Origin: Bacillota bacterium
GTDB taxonomy: Bacteria > Bacillota > Clostridia > Oscillospirales > Acutalibacteraceae
Length of the DNA stretch: 11,710 bases
Reading direction: 5' to 3'
NCBI GenBank assembly: GCA_023412845.1
Contig: JAEZRH010000112.1
Coordinates: 1-11,710 of the forward strand
This document shows positions 4,883 to 11,710 of the stretch, piece after piece. Below the pieces are notes generated by a model, which was not told where the DNA came from, made no database searches, and saw only the letters and a program-made list of their open reading frames with translations. Every line of letters starts with the position of its first letter. The first letter of the stretch is position 1. Position numbers and translations under genes: made by a program.

Positions 4883-6712
4883 ATGTGTGGAATCGTCGGC
4901 TGCGTAGGCGGCCTGGAAGCACAACCAATCTTGTTGAACGGACTGAAAAGGCTGGAGTATCGGGGATATGACTCCGCCGGGATCGCCGTGATCGACGGCG
5001 AAAACAAACTGGGAATCGTCAGGAGCAAGGGGCGTCTTTCCGCCCTGGAAGAAGAACTCGAAGGGAACGCCTTAAACGGAACGATCGGCATCGGCCACAC
5101 CCGCTGGGCAACGCACGGCATCCCCTCCGAACAGAACTGCCACCCGCATTCCAACGAAAAAGGGACCATCTGCGTGGTGCATAACGGGATCATTGAAAAC
5201 TACCTTCATCTGCGGGAATGGCTGATGACGAAAGGGTACCATTTCTATTCCGATACGGACACCGAAGTGATCCCGAACCTGATCGATTACTACTATGACA
5301 ACAGCCTGCTGGAAGCGGTCATGAAGGCCCTTTCCAAAATCGAAGGAAGCTACGCTCTGGGAATTCTGTCGGTCTATGAGCCGGATAAGATCATCGCCGT
5401 GCGCAAGGACAGCCCGCTGATCGTCGGTCTCAGCGAAGGCGAGCGCTTCATCGCTTCCGACGTCCCCGCCATTCTGAAATACACAAGGGACATCGTGTAC
5501 CTGGAAGACAAGGAGATTGCCGTCATATCCCGGAGCGGGGCCGATTTCTACAGCCAGGAAGGCGAAAAGATCGAAAAGCAGGTCCATCATGTCACCTGGA
5601 ACGCAGACGCCGCCGAAAAAGGCGGTTACGAACACTTCATGCTCAAGGAAATCTGCGAACAACCCCAGGCGGTGAAGGCCACTATGACCTCCCGCGTCAT
5701 GCCGGGAGAACCCATTAAGCTAGACGACATCAAATTCACGGATGAAGACATCCGCAAAATCAGCAAAATCTTTATCGTAGCGTGCGGCACCGCCTATCAT
5801 GCCGGGGTCATCGGCAAATATGCCATCGAAAAGCTGGCACGAATCCCTGTGGAAGTGGACATTGCTTCGGAATTCCGGTACCGCGACCCGCTGATGGATA
5901 AGAATTCGCTGCTCATCGTCGTCAGTCAGTCGGGCGAAACAGCCGACACGCTTGCCGCTCTGCGCGAGGCAAAAAGCCGCGGCATCCGCGTGATGGCTAT
6001 CACGAACGTGGTCGGCAGCTCTGTCGCCCGCGAAGCGAACGAAGTGCTGTATACCTGGGCGGGGCCCGAAATCGCCGTGGCTTCCACCAAGGCCTATACG
6101 ACCCAGCTCGTTACCATGTATATCCTCGCGCTGTATTTTGCAAGGAGTCGGAACACCCTTTCGGCCGACGAAGCGGAGGCTATCAAGGCCGACATGCTCA
6201 CCCTGCCGGAAAAAATCGGCCAGATGCTGGAGCACCGCGAAACGCTGCAGAAATTCGCCTCCAACAACTATATGCACAGGAACATGTTCTTCCTCGGCAG
6301 GGGCATCGATTATGCGGTCGCGATGGAAGGCGCCCTGAAGCTGAAAGAAATCTCCTACATCCACTCGGAGGCGTATGCCGGCGGAGAACTGAAACACGGC
6401 ACCATCGCCCTGATCGAAAACGGCACCGTCGTCATCGCGCTGGCGACCCAGGAGCAGCTGTACGACAAGATGCTGAGCAATGTCCGCGAGGTGACGACCC
6501 GCGGCGCCAAAGTTCTCGCCTTCGCGGAGGAAGGCAACATCGCCATCGAACAGGTTGCCGACGCCGTGATCTACTTGCCGCATCTGCACGACGTGCTGTA
6601 TCCGGTGCTTTCCGTCGTGCCGCTGCAGTTGTTCGCATATTACACGGCCGTGCAGAAGGGCTGCGACGTCGACAAGCCGCGCAACCTTGCCAAATCCGTC
6701 ACCGTGGAATAA
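4883..6712 (+). CDS. glmS: Glutamine-fructose-6-phosphate aminotransferase (isomerizing)
   Basis: 609 aa, the same length as E. coli GlmS. It makes glucosamine-6-phosphate from fructose-6-phosphate and glutamine, the first step towards UDP-GlcNAc for the cell wall. The class II glutaminase domain (about 1-230) begins MCGIVGC, with Cys2 becoming the N-terminal nucleophile, and has RLEYRGYDSAGIAV, GHTRWATHG and VHNGIIENY. Two SIS domains follow: CGTAYHAG (301-308), SQSGETADTLAAL (348-360), STKAYTTQ (401-408) and GELKHGTIALIE (501-512, with catalytic His505). The C-terminus is KPRNLAKSVTVE with the sugar-binding Lys604. The start at 4883 is required because Cys must follow Met; AAAGG at 4867-4871 is a modest ribosome binding site. 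Expression is controlled by the ribozyme upstream and the gene ends at a strong terminator. Confidence 0.98.
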   Translation: MCGIVGCVGGLEAQPILLNGLKRLEYRGYDSAGIAVIDGENKLGIVRSKGRLSALEEELEGNALNGTIGIGHTRWATHGIPSEQNCHPHSNEKGTICVVHNGIIENYLHLREWLMTKGYHFYSDTDTEVIPNLIDYYYDNSLLEAVMKALSKIEGSYALGILSVYEPDKIIAVRKDSPLIVGLSEGERFIASDVPAILKYTRDIVYLEDKEIAVISRSGADFYSQEGEKIEKQVHHVTWNADAAEKGGYEHFMLKEICEQPQAVKATMTSRVMPGEPIKLDDIKFTDEDIRKISKIFIVACGTAYHAGVIGKYAIEKLARIPVEVDIASEFRYRDPLMDKNSLLIVVSQSGETADTLAALREAKSRGIRVMAITNVVGSSVAREANEVLYTWAGPEIAVASTKAYTTQLVTMYILALYFARSRNTLSADEAEAIKADMLTLPEKIGQMLEHRETLQKFASNNYMHRNMFFLGRGIDYAVAMEGALKLKEISYIHSEAYAGGELKHGTIALIENGTVVIALATQEQLYDKMLSNVREVTTRGAKVLAFAEEGNIAIEQVADAVIYLPHLHDVLYPVLSVVPLQLFAYYTAVQKGCDVDKPRNLAKSVTVE

Positions 6713-6729
6713 TACTTTCAAATAAATAC

Positions 6730-6770
6730 AGCTGCCGTCGGCCAGACTTTGGCCGGCGGCAGCTTTTTTA
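6730..6770 (+). terminator. Intrinsic terminator of glmS
   Basis: A 15-bp stem, 6730-6744 with 6750-6764 (one G-T mismatch that pairs as G-U in RNA), and a 5-nt loop, followed by a T-run through 6769. It lies 18 nt after the glmS stop and insulates the cas operon. Confidence 0.93.
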
Positions 6771-6863
6771 TGCCCGTTCTGTGTAACACGCTGCTTTCGT
6801 GGGAAACGCCGTTTCGGAGGATACAACCGGCAGAGCCGAATTTTGAGAAAATCGAAATTTCTG

Positions 6864-6892
6864 TTGATTGATATTGAAATTAGAAGTATAAT
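6864..6892 (+). promoter_or_regulatory. Promoter of the type I-C cas operon
   Basis: -35 TTGATT (6864-6869), a 17-bp spacer and a consensus -10 TATAAT (6887-6892), giving a start near 6899 and a leader of only about 30 nt. The region is markedly A+T-rich compared with the genes around it. An inverted repeat AATTTC (6856-6861) / GAAATT (6876-6881) straddles the -35 box and could be an operator. The preceding 90 nt (6771-6860) hold short palindromes (GTGT-A-ACAC at 6781-6789; GAAACG-C-CGTTTC at 6803-6815) and no gene that I can see. Confidence 0.8.
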
Positions 6893-6928
6893 GAAGAAAA
6901 TGGAAATGTTTGGGAGGTGAGATGAAAG

Positions 6929-9100
6929 TTGGACGTCGCCCATATAAGCGAGGACAACAGGCAGCAGTCGGTATGGGAGCACTTGAACGAAACGGCAAAA
7001 CTTGCGGAGATTTTTGCCGGGTATTTTGGCGCCGGTGAATATGGATTCTGTGTTGGTGAGTTGCATGACGCGGGTAAATTCTCACGCGAATTTCAAAAGC
7101 ACATTCTGGCGGGCGGGCCGAAAGTCGACCACTCCACGGCGGGAGCGCAAGCTATTTTAAAGCTCTCTCCGTCGGGGCCCGTCATGATCATGGCCTACTG
7201 CTGCGCCGGGCATCATTCCGGTCTGCCAAACGGCGGCGGCAGGGCGGACCTGACTTCCGACCCCACCCTTTCCGGGCGGCTCAGGCGCACGGTCCCGGAT
7301 TTTCATTCTTTCTACCAGGCGGTTGATCTCCCCTCTCTTCTGCCTGTATCCGCACCGCCTGTACGCATGGTGGGCAAAGGCGGTTTTACCTCTGCGTTTT
7401 TTATCCGCATGCTGTTTTCTTGTCTCGTCGATGCGGATTTTCTCGATACGGAACGCTTTTTCTCAAACGGTGAAGTGGCCCGGGGGGCTGGGGAAGACAT
7501 TTCCGCCCTGTCTGAAAGACTCCGGATATACCTGAAAAAGTTTGAAAATCCGGAAAAACCGATCAACCAAAAGCGGTGTGAAATATTGCGGACATGCCTG
7601 CAAAAGGCGGACGGGCCAAAGGGTCTTTATACGCTGACCGTGCCGACGGGCGGCGGAAAGACGCTTTCTTCGCTGGCATTTGCGCTCCGTCACGCCGCCG
7701 GGCATGGGATGCGCCGGGTCATATATGCCATTCCGTACACAAGCATCATAGAGCAGAACGCCGCCGTGTTCCGGGAAATTCTGGGGCATGGCAACGTGTT
7801 GGAGCATCACAGTAATTTCATTGATCCGGACTGCGGGGAAGAAAGCGAGAGTCCCGGTCTGGCAAAGCTGAAACTCGCCAGCGAAAACTGGGATGCACCG
7901 CTGATCGTCACGACTAATGTGCAGTTTTTCGAATCGCTGTTTTCCAATAAACCTTCCCGGTGCCGCAAGCTGCATAATATTGCGGACAGCGTCCTTATTT
8001 TCGACGAAGCGCAGATGATTCCGCGCGAATATCTGCAGCCCTGCGTCCGCGCCATTACGGAACTGGTGCTGAATTACGGCTGCACGGCCGTGCTCTGCAG
8101 CGCGACGCAGCCGGCGCTGCAGGGACTGTTCCCGCCGCAGGTCTGTGCGGCGGAAATCTGTGAAGATATCCCACGGCTGTATGAATTTTTTCGGCGGACA
8201 AAGATCGTACAGGCCGGAGAAATGGACGACGGCCTCCTGGCGGAAGAGCTGAACGCCCAAAAACAGGCTCTCTGCATCGTCAATACCAAACTCCACGCGC
8301 AGGAGCTTTACTCCGAAATCAGGCAGGAGGGAAGTTTTCATCTCTCTACGCTGATGACGCCCTTCCATCGGAAGCAGGTCCTTGAGCGGATACGGGAACG
8401 CCTGAAAAACGGCGAATCCTGCCGAGTAGTCTCCACCAGCCTGATCGAAGCCGGCGTCGATGTGGATTTTCCCGCCGTATACCGGGAGGAAGCGGGGTTG
8501 GATTCCGAAATTCAGGCGGCGGGCCGCTGCAACCGCGAAGGCCGCCGGAAGGCGGAAGAAGGCCGGGTCGTGATTTTTCGGTCCGAGGAAAAGTACCGCG
8601 CCCACCTCCCCTCCTCCGTCCGCATGCCGGCGGATGTCACCCGGATCGTTACCGGCCGGTATGACGATATTTCGTCCCCGGAAGCCATCCGCTGCTATTT
8701 CGAGACCATGTACCGCGTTGCGCCGGAACGGCTGGATCAAAAGGGGATCGTGGAGGCGTTGGAGCACGGCGCGGCGGATAATTTCAGTTTTCCCTTCGCG
8801 GACGTGGCGGACCAGTTCCGGCTGATCGAGACGGATACGAAAACCATCCTGATCCCCGCCGAGCCGGAAGGAGAGGCGATCCTGAAAAGGCTGCGCGCAG
8901 GCGAAAGGAACCGCGAGCTTTTCCGCGCCGCCGGTCCGTATTGCGTAAGCGTGTACCGCCCTCATTTCCAGGCGCTGTACGACGCGGGAAAGCTCGAACT
9001 GCTGGACTGCGGAGCAGCCGTGCTGACCGACCCGGAAATATATTCGCCCGAGACCGGGCTGTCCCTTGCGCCAGGCTCCGGCGAAGCCTGGTTCGTTTGA
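6929..9100 (+). CDS. cas3: Cas3 nuclease-helicase of type I-C CRISPR-Cas
   Basis: 723 aa, HD nuclease fused to an SF2 helicase. HD-domain metal residues: H18 (WEHLNETA), H45-D46 (ELHDAGKFS), D67-H68 (VDHSTAGA) and H95-H96 (AGHHSG). Helicase: Walker A VPTGGGKT (238-245), Walker B DEAQ (359-362), SAT (391-393), motif V region STSLIEAGVDVDFP (502-515) and motif VI QAAGRCNREG (529-538). All catalytic motifs are intact. Cas3 is recruited by target-bound Cascade and unwinds and degrades foreign DNA. Type I-C Cas3 proteins normally begin M-x-x-AHISED, so the TTG at 6929 is the best start: an in-frame TGA lies at 6923 and the first in-frame ATG would remove most of the HD domain. GGAGG (6913-6917) is 11 nt from the TTG but only 4 nt from an out-of-frame ATG at 6922. 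First gene of the cas operon. Confidence 0.95.
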   Translation: MDVAHISEDNRQQSVWEHLNETAKLAEIFAGYFGAGEYGFCVGELHDAGKFSREFQKHILAGGPKVDHSTAGAQAILKLSPSGPVMIMAYCCAGHHSGLPNGGGRADLTSDPTLSGRLRRTVPDFHSFYQAVDLPSLLPVSAPPVRMVGKGGFTSAFFIRMLFSCLVDADFLDTERFFSNGEVARGAGEDISALSERLRIYLKKFENPEKPINQKRCEILRTCLQKADGPKGLYTLTVPTGGGKTLSSLAFALRHAAGHGMRRVIYAIPYTSIIEQNAAVFREILGHGNVLEHHSNFIDPDCGEESESPGLAKLKLASENWDAPLIVTTNVQFFESLFSNKPSRCRKLHNIADSVLIFDEAQMIPREYLQPCVRAITELVLNYGCTAVLCSATQPALQGLFPPQVCAAEICEDIPRLYEFFRRTKIVQAGEMDDGLLAEELNAQKQALCIVNTKLHAQELYSEIRQEGSFHLSTLMTPFHRKQVLERIRERLKNGESCRVVSTSLIEAGVDVDFPAVYREEAGLDSEIQAAGRCNREGRRKAEEGRVVIFRSEEKYRAHLPSSVRMPADVTRIVTGRYDDISSPEAIRCYFETMYRVAPERLDQKGIVEALEHGAADNFSFPFADVADQFRLIETDTKTILIPAEPEGEAILKRLRAGERNRELFRAAGPYCVSVYRPHFQALYDAGKLELLDCGAAVLTDPEIYSPETGLSLAPGSGEAWFV

Positions 9101-9147
9101 AATCCAGAAATCTGCATTTAAACTTTGAATTTGAAAGGAGTGTTTCT

Positions 9148-9807
9148 ATGGGATATGGAGTCAAAGTGGAAGTCTGGGGGCCGCTGGCGCTCTTCTGCCG
9201 GCCGGAGCTGAAAGCGGAGCGCGTCTCCTACGATGTGATGACGCCGTCCGCCGCACGTGGCATCCTCGAGGCAATCTACTGGAAGCCTGAGATCTCGTAT
9301 CAAATTGACAGCATCTATGTCTGCAACCCGATTCGTTTTACCAACATCCGGCGAAACGAGGTTTCGGCCAAGCTGCCGCGCAGCGACGGACTGAGCGCCA
9401 TGAAGGGAGAGAAGGTGCCGTATCTATACGCGCCCGCCGTGATCCAGCAGCGGGCCGCTATGCTTCTGCGCGACGTACGATACGTCATCGAGGCTCATTT
9501 TGAGCTGACCGGAAAGGGCTGCGAAGGCGACTCGCGGGAAAAGCACTATGCGATCCTGATGCGGAGGCTGAAGCACGGCCAATGTTTCCATATGCCGTGC
9601 TTCGGGTGCCGCGAGTTTCCGGCTTCGTTCCGCTTCTTTGAGAGCGAAACCGTCCCCACTTCGCCGGAAAACATGGGGGAGAAGGACCTCGGCTATATGC
9701 TGTACGATATGGATTACTCCAACAGGGAAGATATCCGTCCGGAATTCTTCCGCGCCGTCATGCGCAACGGCAGGATCGACGTTGCGGGCTGCGAGGTGAA
9801 GACATGA
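9148..9807 (+). CDS. cas5c: Cas5c (Cas5d), crRNA-processing Cascade subunit of type I-C
   Basis: 219 aa, the usual Cas5c size. The RAMP fold starts with MGYGVKVEVWGPLALFCRPE; then come SYDVMTPSAARGILEAIYWKP (25-47), NPIRFTNIRRNEVSAK (60-75), and EKHYAILMRRLKHGQCFHMPCFG (131-153), diagnostic of the I-C family. In this subtype Cas5c, not Cas6, cuts the pre-crRNA in the repeat and then holds the crRNA 5' handle. By comparison with the Bacillus halodurans protein (Tyr46, Lys116, His117), the catalytic candidates here are Tyr44, Lys132 and His133. The start is set by AAAGGAG (9134-9140) 7 nt upstream. There is a 47-nt, A+T-rich gap after cas3 and a 4-nt ATGA overlap with cas8c. Confidence 0.95.
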   Translation: MGYGVKVEVWGPLALFCRPELKAERVSYDVMTPSAARGILEAIYWKPEISYQIDSIYVCNPIRFTNIRRNEVSAKLPRSDGLSAMKGEKVPYLYAPAVIQQRAAMLLRDVRYVIEAHFELTGKGCEGDSREKHYAILMRRLKHGQCFHMPCFGCREFPASFRFFESETVPTSPENMGEKDLGYMLYDMDYSNREDIRPEFFRAVMRNGRIDVAGCEVKT

Positions 9808-11594
9808 TTCTGCAGGCGCTCACGCGCTATTATGAAATTCTCGCAGCAAAAGGCATGCTCCCAAAGCCCGGGTACTGCACGGCCAAAGTCTCCTGCGCGC
9901 TGAATCTTTCTCCGGAGGGTGAGCTCCTGTCGCTTCTCACGCTCAGGCGGCCGGAGCAGCGCGGAAAGAAGACGATGGACATCCCGCAGGACCGCGAGGT
10001 GCCGGAACAGGCTGTCCGATCGGTCGGCGTCACCGCGAATTTTCTCTGCGACAATTCCTCCTACCTGCTGGGCATCGACCAGAAGGGCAAGCCGGCACGC
10101 ACGCTGCAATGCTTCGAGGCGGGCCGGGAACTGCACGAAAAGGTGCTGAGCGGCGTGCGAAGCGAAGCTGCCGAAGCCGTACTCGGTTTTTTTGAGCGCT
10201 GGCGGCCGGAAAAGGCCGCCGAACATCCGGCGCTTCGGGACCGTTTGGAAGAGGTCACCGCGGGAGGAAATCTGGTTTTCAGGATCGGCGACGAATTTGC
10301 ACAGGACGACCCGGAGATACGCCGCGCATGGGACGGTTATTACGCCTCCCTTGATGGCGGTATGCAGATGCCCTGCCTTGTCACCGGGAAAGACGGGCCC
10401 GTGGCCGTTCTGCACGGAAAGATCAAGGGGGTCGCGGGAGCGCAGAGTTCGGGCGCCAACCTTGTCAGTTTCAACGCCGGCGCCTATGAATCCTACGGGC
10501 GCGACGGCGGACAGGGGCTCAACGCGCCGGTCAGCCGGTATGCGGCGTTCGCCTATGCGACCGCTCTCAACCATCTGCTGGCCGACCGTGAACACCGCCT
10601 TACTGGGGGCGATACGACTGTGGTTTACTGGGCGGAAAGCCCGGAACCCGTTTATCAGAATATCTTCACCGCCATGCTGAGCCCGCAGAACGAGGATGCG
10701 GACAAGCTGCTTCACAGCGTCATGGAGCGGATGGCTCAGGGCAAACCGGTTGCCGAAGGCATTGAACTGAAAACGCCGTTTTATATTCTGGGGCTCGCCC
10801 CCAACGCGGCCCGCATCTCCGTGCGTTTCTTTCTGTGCGACAGTTTCGGCGGTTTTGTGCAAAATATCCGGCGGCATTACGATGATCTGGAAATCGCGCG
10901 CGCTCCGCAGGACTATCCTTATCTCACGCTTTACTGGCTTCTACGCGAGACCGTTAACCCAAATTCGAACGACAAGGCCGCCAGCCCCCTTCTGAGCGGG
11001 GAGGTTTTGCGCTCGATTCTTCTCGGACTGCCGTATCCGCAGTCCCTGCAAAGCGCCGTGATGCTCCGCATCCGCGCCGAGCAGGACGACGAGGACCGGC
11101 ATATCCGAAAAATCACCCGCGGACGGGCGGCGATTCTGAAAGCCTGCCTATTACGGAAATCCGACAATAAAACATACAGGGAGGTCTTATCCGTGGCCTT
11201 AAACGAAGAATGTGAAAACCGGGCCTATATTCTCGGCCGTTTGTTCGCCGTGCTGGAAAAAGCGCAGCGGGATGCCAGCCCCGGCATCAATTCCACCATC
11301 AAGGACCGATATTTTACATCGGCGTGCGCGACGCCGGGCAATGTATTTTCCACCCTTTTCAAGCTGTATGGAAACCATATCGAAAAAATCCGCAAAGGGG
11401 AAAACGGCAAAGCCATTGGCATCTATTACGACAAGCTGATCGGCGGCCTCATGAACAAGCTGCATGTGGACAGAGATCCATTCCCGGCACATCTTTTCCT
11501 GAATGACCAGTCGATTTTCGTTCTTGGCTACTACCAGCAGGTACAAAGCTTTTTCACCCCAAAGGAAAAGCGGCAGAATTCAGAGGAGGAATAA
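9804..11594 (+). CDS. cas8c: Cas8c (Csd1), large subunit of type I-C Cascade
   Basis: 596 aa, typical of Csd1/Cas8c (about 570-650 aa). It starts MILQALTRYYEIL, the standard N-terminus (ML.ALYDYYDRL-like), with GIDQKGKPARTLQCFEA at about 90-106 and SFNAGAYESYGRDGGQGLNA at about 225-244. VVYWAES lies at about 274-280 and LKTPFYILGLAPNAARISVR at about 323-342, all Csd1 hallmarks. Family role: recognises the PAM and the non-target strand in Cascade. The start codon overlaps the cas5c stop (ATGA), and GAGGTGA (9793-9799) inside cas5c is the ribosome binding site, pointing to translational coupling. The last 133 codons form a helical small-subunit region with its own strong internal start, annotated separately as cas11c. 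No frameshift or missing block is seen. Confidence 0.95.
   Translation: MILQALTRYYEILAAKGMLPKPGYCTAKVSCALNLSPEGELLSLLTLRRPEQRGKKTMDIPQDREVPEQAVRSVGVTANFLCDNSSYLLGIDQKGKPARTLQCFEAGRELHEKVLSGVRSEAAEAVLGFFERWRPEKAAEHPALRDRLEEVTAGGNLVFRIGDEFAQDDPEIRRAWDGYYASLDGGMQMPCLVTGKDGPVAVLHGKIKGVAGAQSSGANLVSFNAGAYESYGRDGGQGLNAPVSRYAAFAYATALNHLLADREHRLTGGDTTVVYWAESPEPVYQNIFTAMLSPQNEDADKLLHSVMERMAQGKPVAEGIELKTPFYILGLAPNAARISVRFFLCDSFGGFVQNIRRHYDDLEIARAPQDYPYLTLYWLLRETVNPNSNDKAASPLLSGEVLRSILLGLPYPQSLQSAVMLRIRAEQDDEDRHIRKITRGRAAILKACLLRKSDNKTYREVLSVALNEECENRAYILGRLFAVLEKAQRDASPGINSTIKDRYFTSACATPGNVFSTLFKLYGNHIEKIRKGENGKAIGIYYDKLIGGLMNKLHVDRDPFPAHLFLNDQSIFVLGYYQQVQSFFTPKEKRQNSEEE
11193..11594 (+). CDS. cas11c: Cas11c small subunit, internal in-frame product of cas8c
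   Basis: Type I-C systems are known to make the Cascade small subunit from an internal translation start within cas8c. Here AGGGAGGT (11178-11185) stands 8 nt (counted from GGAGG) before an in-frame GTG at 11193, codon 464 of cas8c. The product would be 133 aa (about 15 kDa), starting VALNEECENRAYILGRLFAV and continuing through EKAQRDASPGINSTIKDRYF. This matches the N-terminal pattern I recall for internally translated Cas11c (AL...N.AY.LGRLFA..EK.Q..A.P..N.TI..RY). A Shine-Dalgarno of this strength inside a coding region with spacing this good is unlikely to be neutral. Predicted to line the Cascade belly in multiple copies. Confidence 0.82.
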   Translation: MALNEECENRAYILGRLFAVLEKAQRDASPGINSTIKDRYFTSACATPGNVFSTLFKLYGNHIEKIRKGENGKAIGIYYDKLIGGLMNKLHVDRDPFPAHLFLNDQSIFVLGYYQQVQSFFTPKEKRQNSEEE

Positions 11595-11597
11595 AAA

Positions 11598-11710
11598 ATG
11601 GCAAACCCGATCCAAAACAGATATGAATTTGTAGTCCTTTTCGATGTGGAGAACGGCAACCCGAACGGCGACCCCGACGCAGGCAACATGCCCCGCATCG
11701 ACCCGGAAAC
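11598..11710 (+). CDS. cas7c: Cas7c (Csd2), backbone subunit of type I-C Cascade, 5' part
   Basis: Only 37 codons are visible before the window ends. MANPIQNRYEFVVLFDVENG followed by NPNGDPDAGNMPRIDPE is the very conserved N-terminus of Csd2/Cas7c (the full protein is usually about 280-300 aa). It polymerises along the crRNA spacer. GGAGG (11585-11589), inside the end of cas8c, is 8 nt before the ATG; the intergenic distance is 3 nt. In canonical I-C order cas4, cas1, cas2 and the repeat array would follow to the right. Confidence 0.96.
   Translation, partial: MANPIQNRYEFVVLFDVENGNPNGDPDAGNMPRIDPE

Noticed and set aside
5140..5160. NCHPH in GlmS in place of NAHPH
   Set aside because: I judge this Cys to be natural variation at a position that also carries Ala or Ser in other GlmS proteins; nothing else in the active site is changed.
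5720..7066. Long minus-strand open frame (448 codons) opposite glmS and the cas3 start, and similar ones at 3624-4691, 7463-8965 and 9714-10877
   Set aside because: They are antisense to well-identified genes, have low-complexity or His/Arg/Phe-skewed translations without known domains, and arise from the G+C-rich third codon positions of the + strand genes.
6771..11710. CRISPR repeat array inside the window
   Set aside because: No regularly spaced direct repeats of about 30 nt are present; the array of this I-C locus must be outside, probably after cas2 to the right.

Overview
The window reads as a chromosomal segment of a moderately GC-rich (by eye about 55-60% G+C) Clostridia-type Firmicute, possibly of the Oscillospiraceae/Ruminococcaceae kind. 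The grounds are a glmS ribozyme ahead of glmS, strong GGAGG-type ribosome binding sites, intrinsic hairpin-plus-T terminators, an ECF transporter S component and Firmicute-like protein sequences. The genus cannot be fixed from the sequence alone. Every gene I can support lies on the + strand.

Left part (1-3060): the 3' half of a pyrimidine-nucleoside phosphorylase gene ends at a clean terminator. A good promoter (TTGACA, 17 bp, TAAACT) then starts a leader of about 120 nt. This leader carries an intrinsic terminator just before the ribosome binding site of an ECF-type membrane substrate-binding (S) component. Close behind come a class I SAM methyltransferase, hypA and hypB. This looks like one attenuated operon joining small-molecule uptake, a methyltransferase and nickel-chaperone functions; no other hyp gene or nickel enzyme is in view.

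Middle part (3061-6770): a structured, roughly 250-nt leader ends in a 15-bp perfect terminator placed directly before a NapA-like CPA2 Na+/H+ antiporter gene, so this gene too is probably controlled by attenuation or a riboswitch. Next come a strong promoter, a recognisable glmS ribozyme, glmS itself (609 aa, all key motifs intact) and a strong terminator.

Right part (6771-11710): a promoter with a consensus -10 drives a type I-C CRISPR-Cas operon in canonical order: cas3, cas5c, cas8c, cas7c (cut by the window end). Cas5c is expected to process the crRNA, since the I-C type has no Cas6. Cas8c, Cas7c and the small subunit Cas11c form Cascade, and Cas3 is the recruited nuclease-helicase. A strong internal ribosome binding site plus an in-frame GTG inside cas8c marks the separately translated Cas11c. 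cas3 appears to start at TTG, with an out-of-frame ATG 7 nt upstream. cas4, cas1, cas2 and the CRISPR array, if present, lie beyond the right edge.

I did not find an obviously new protein system. The least explained elements are the two attenuated leaders (708-828 and 3061-3312), the ECF-S/methyltransferase/hypAB grouping, and the translation signals of cas3.
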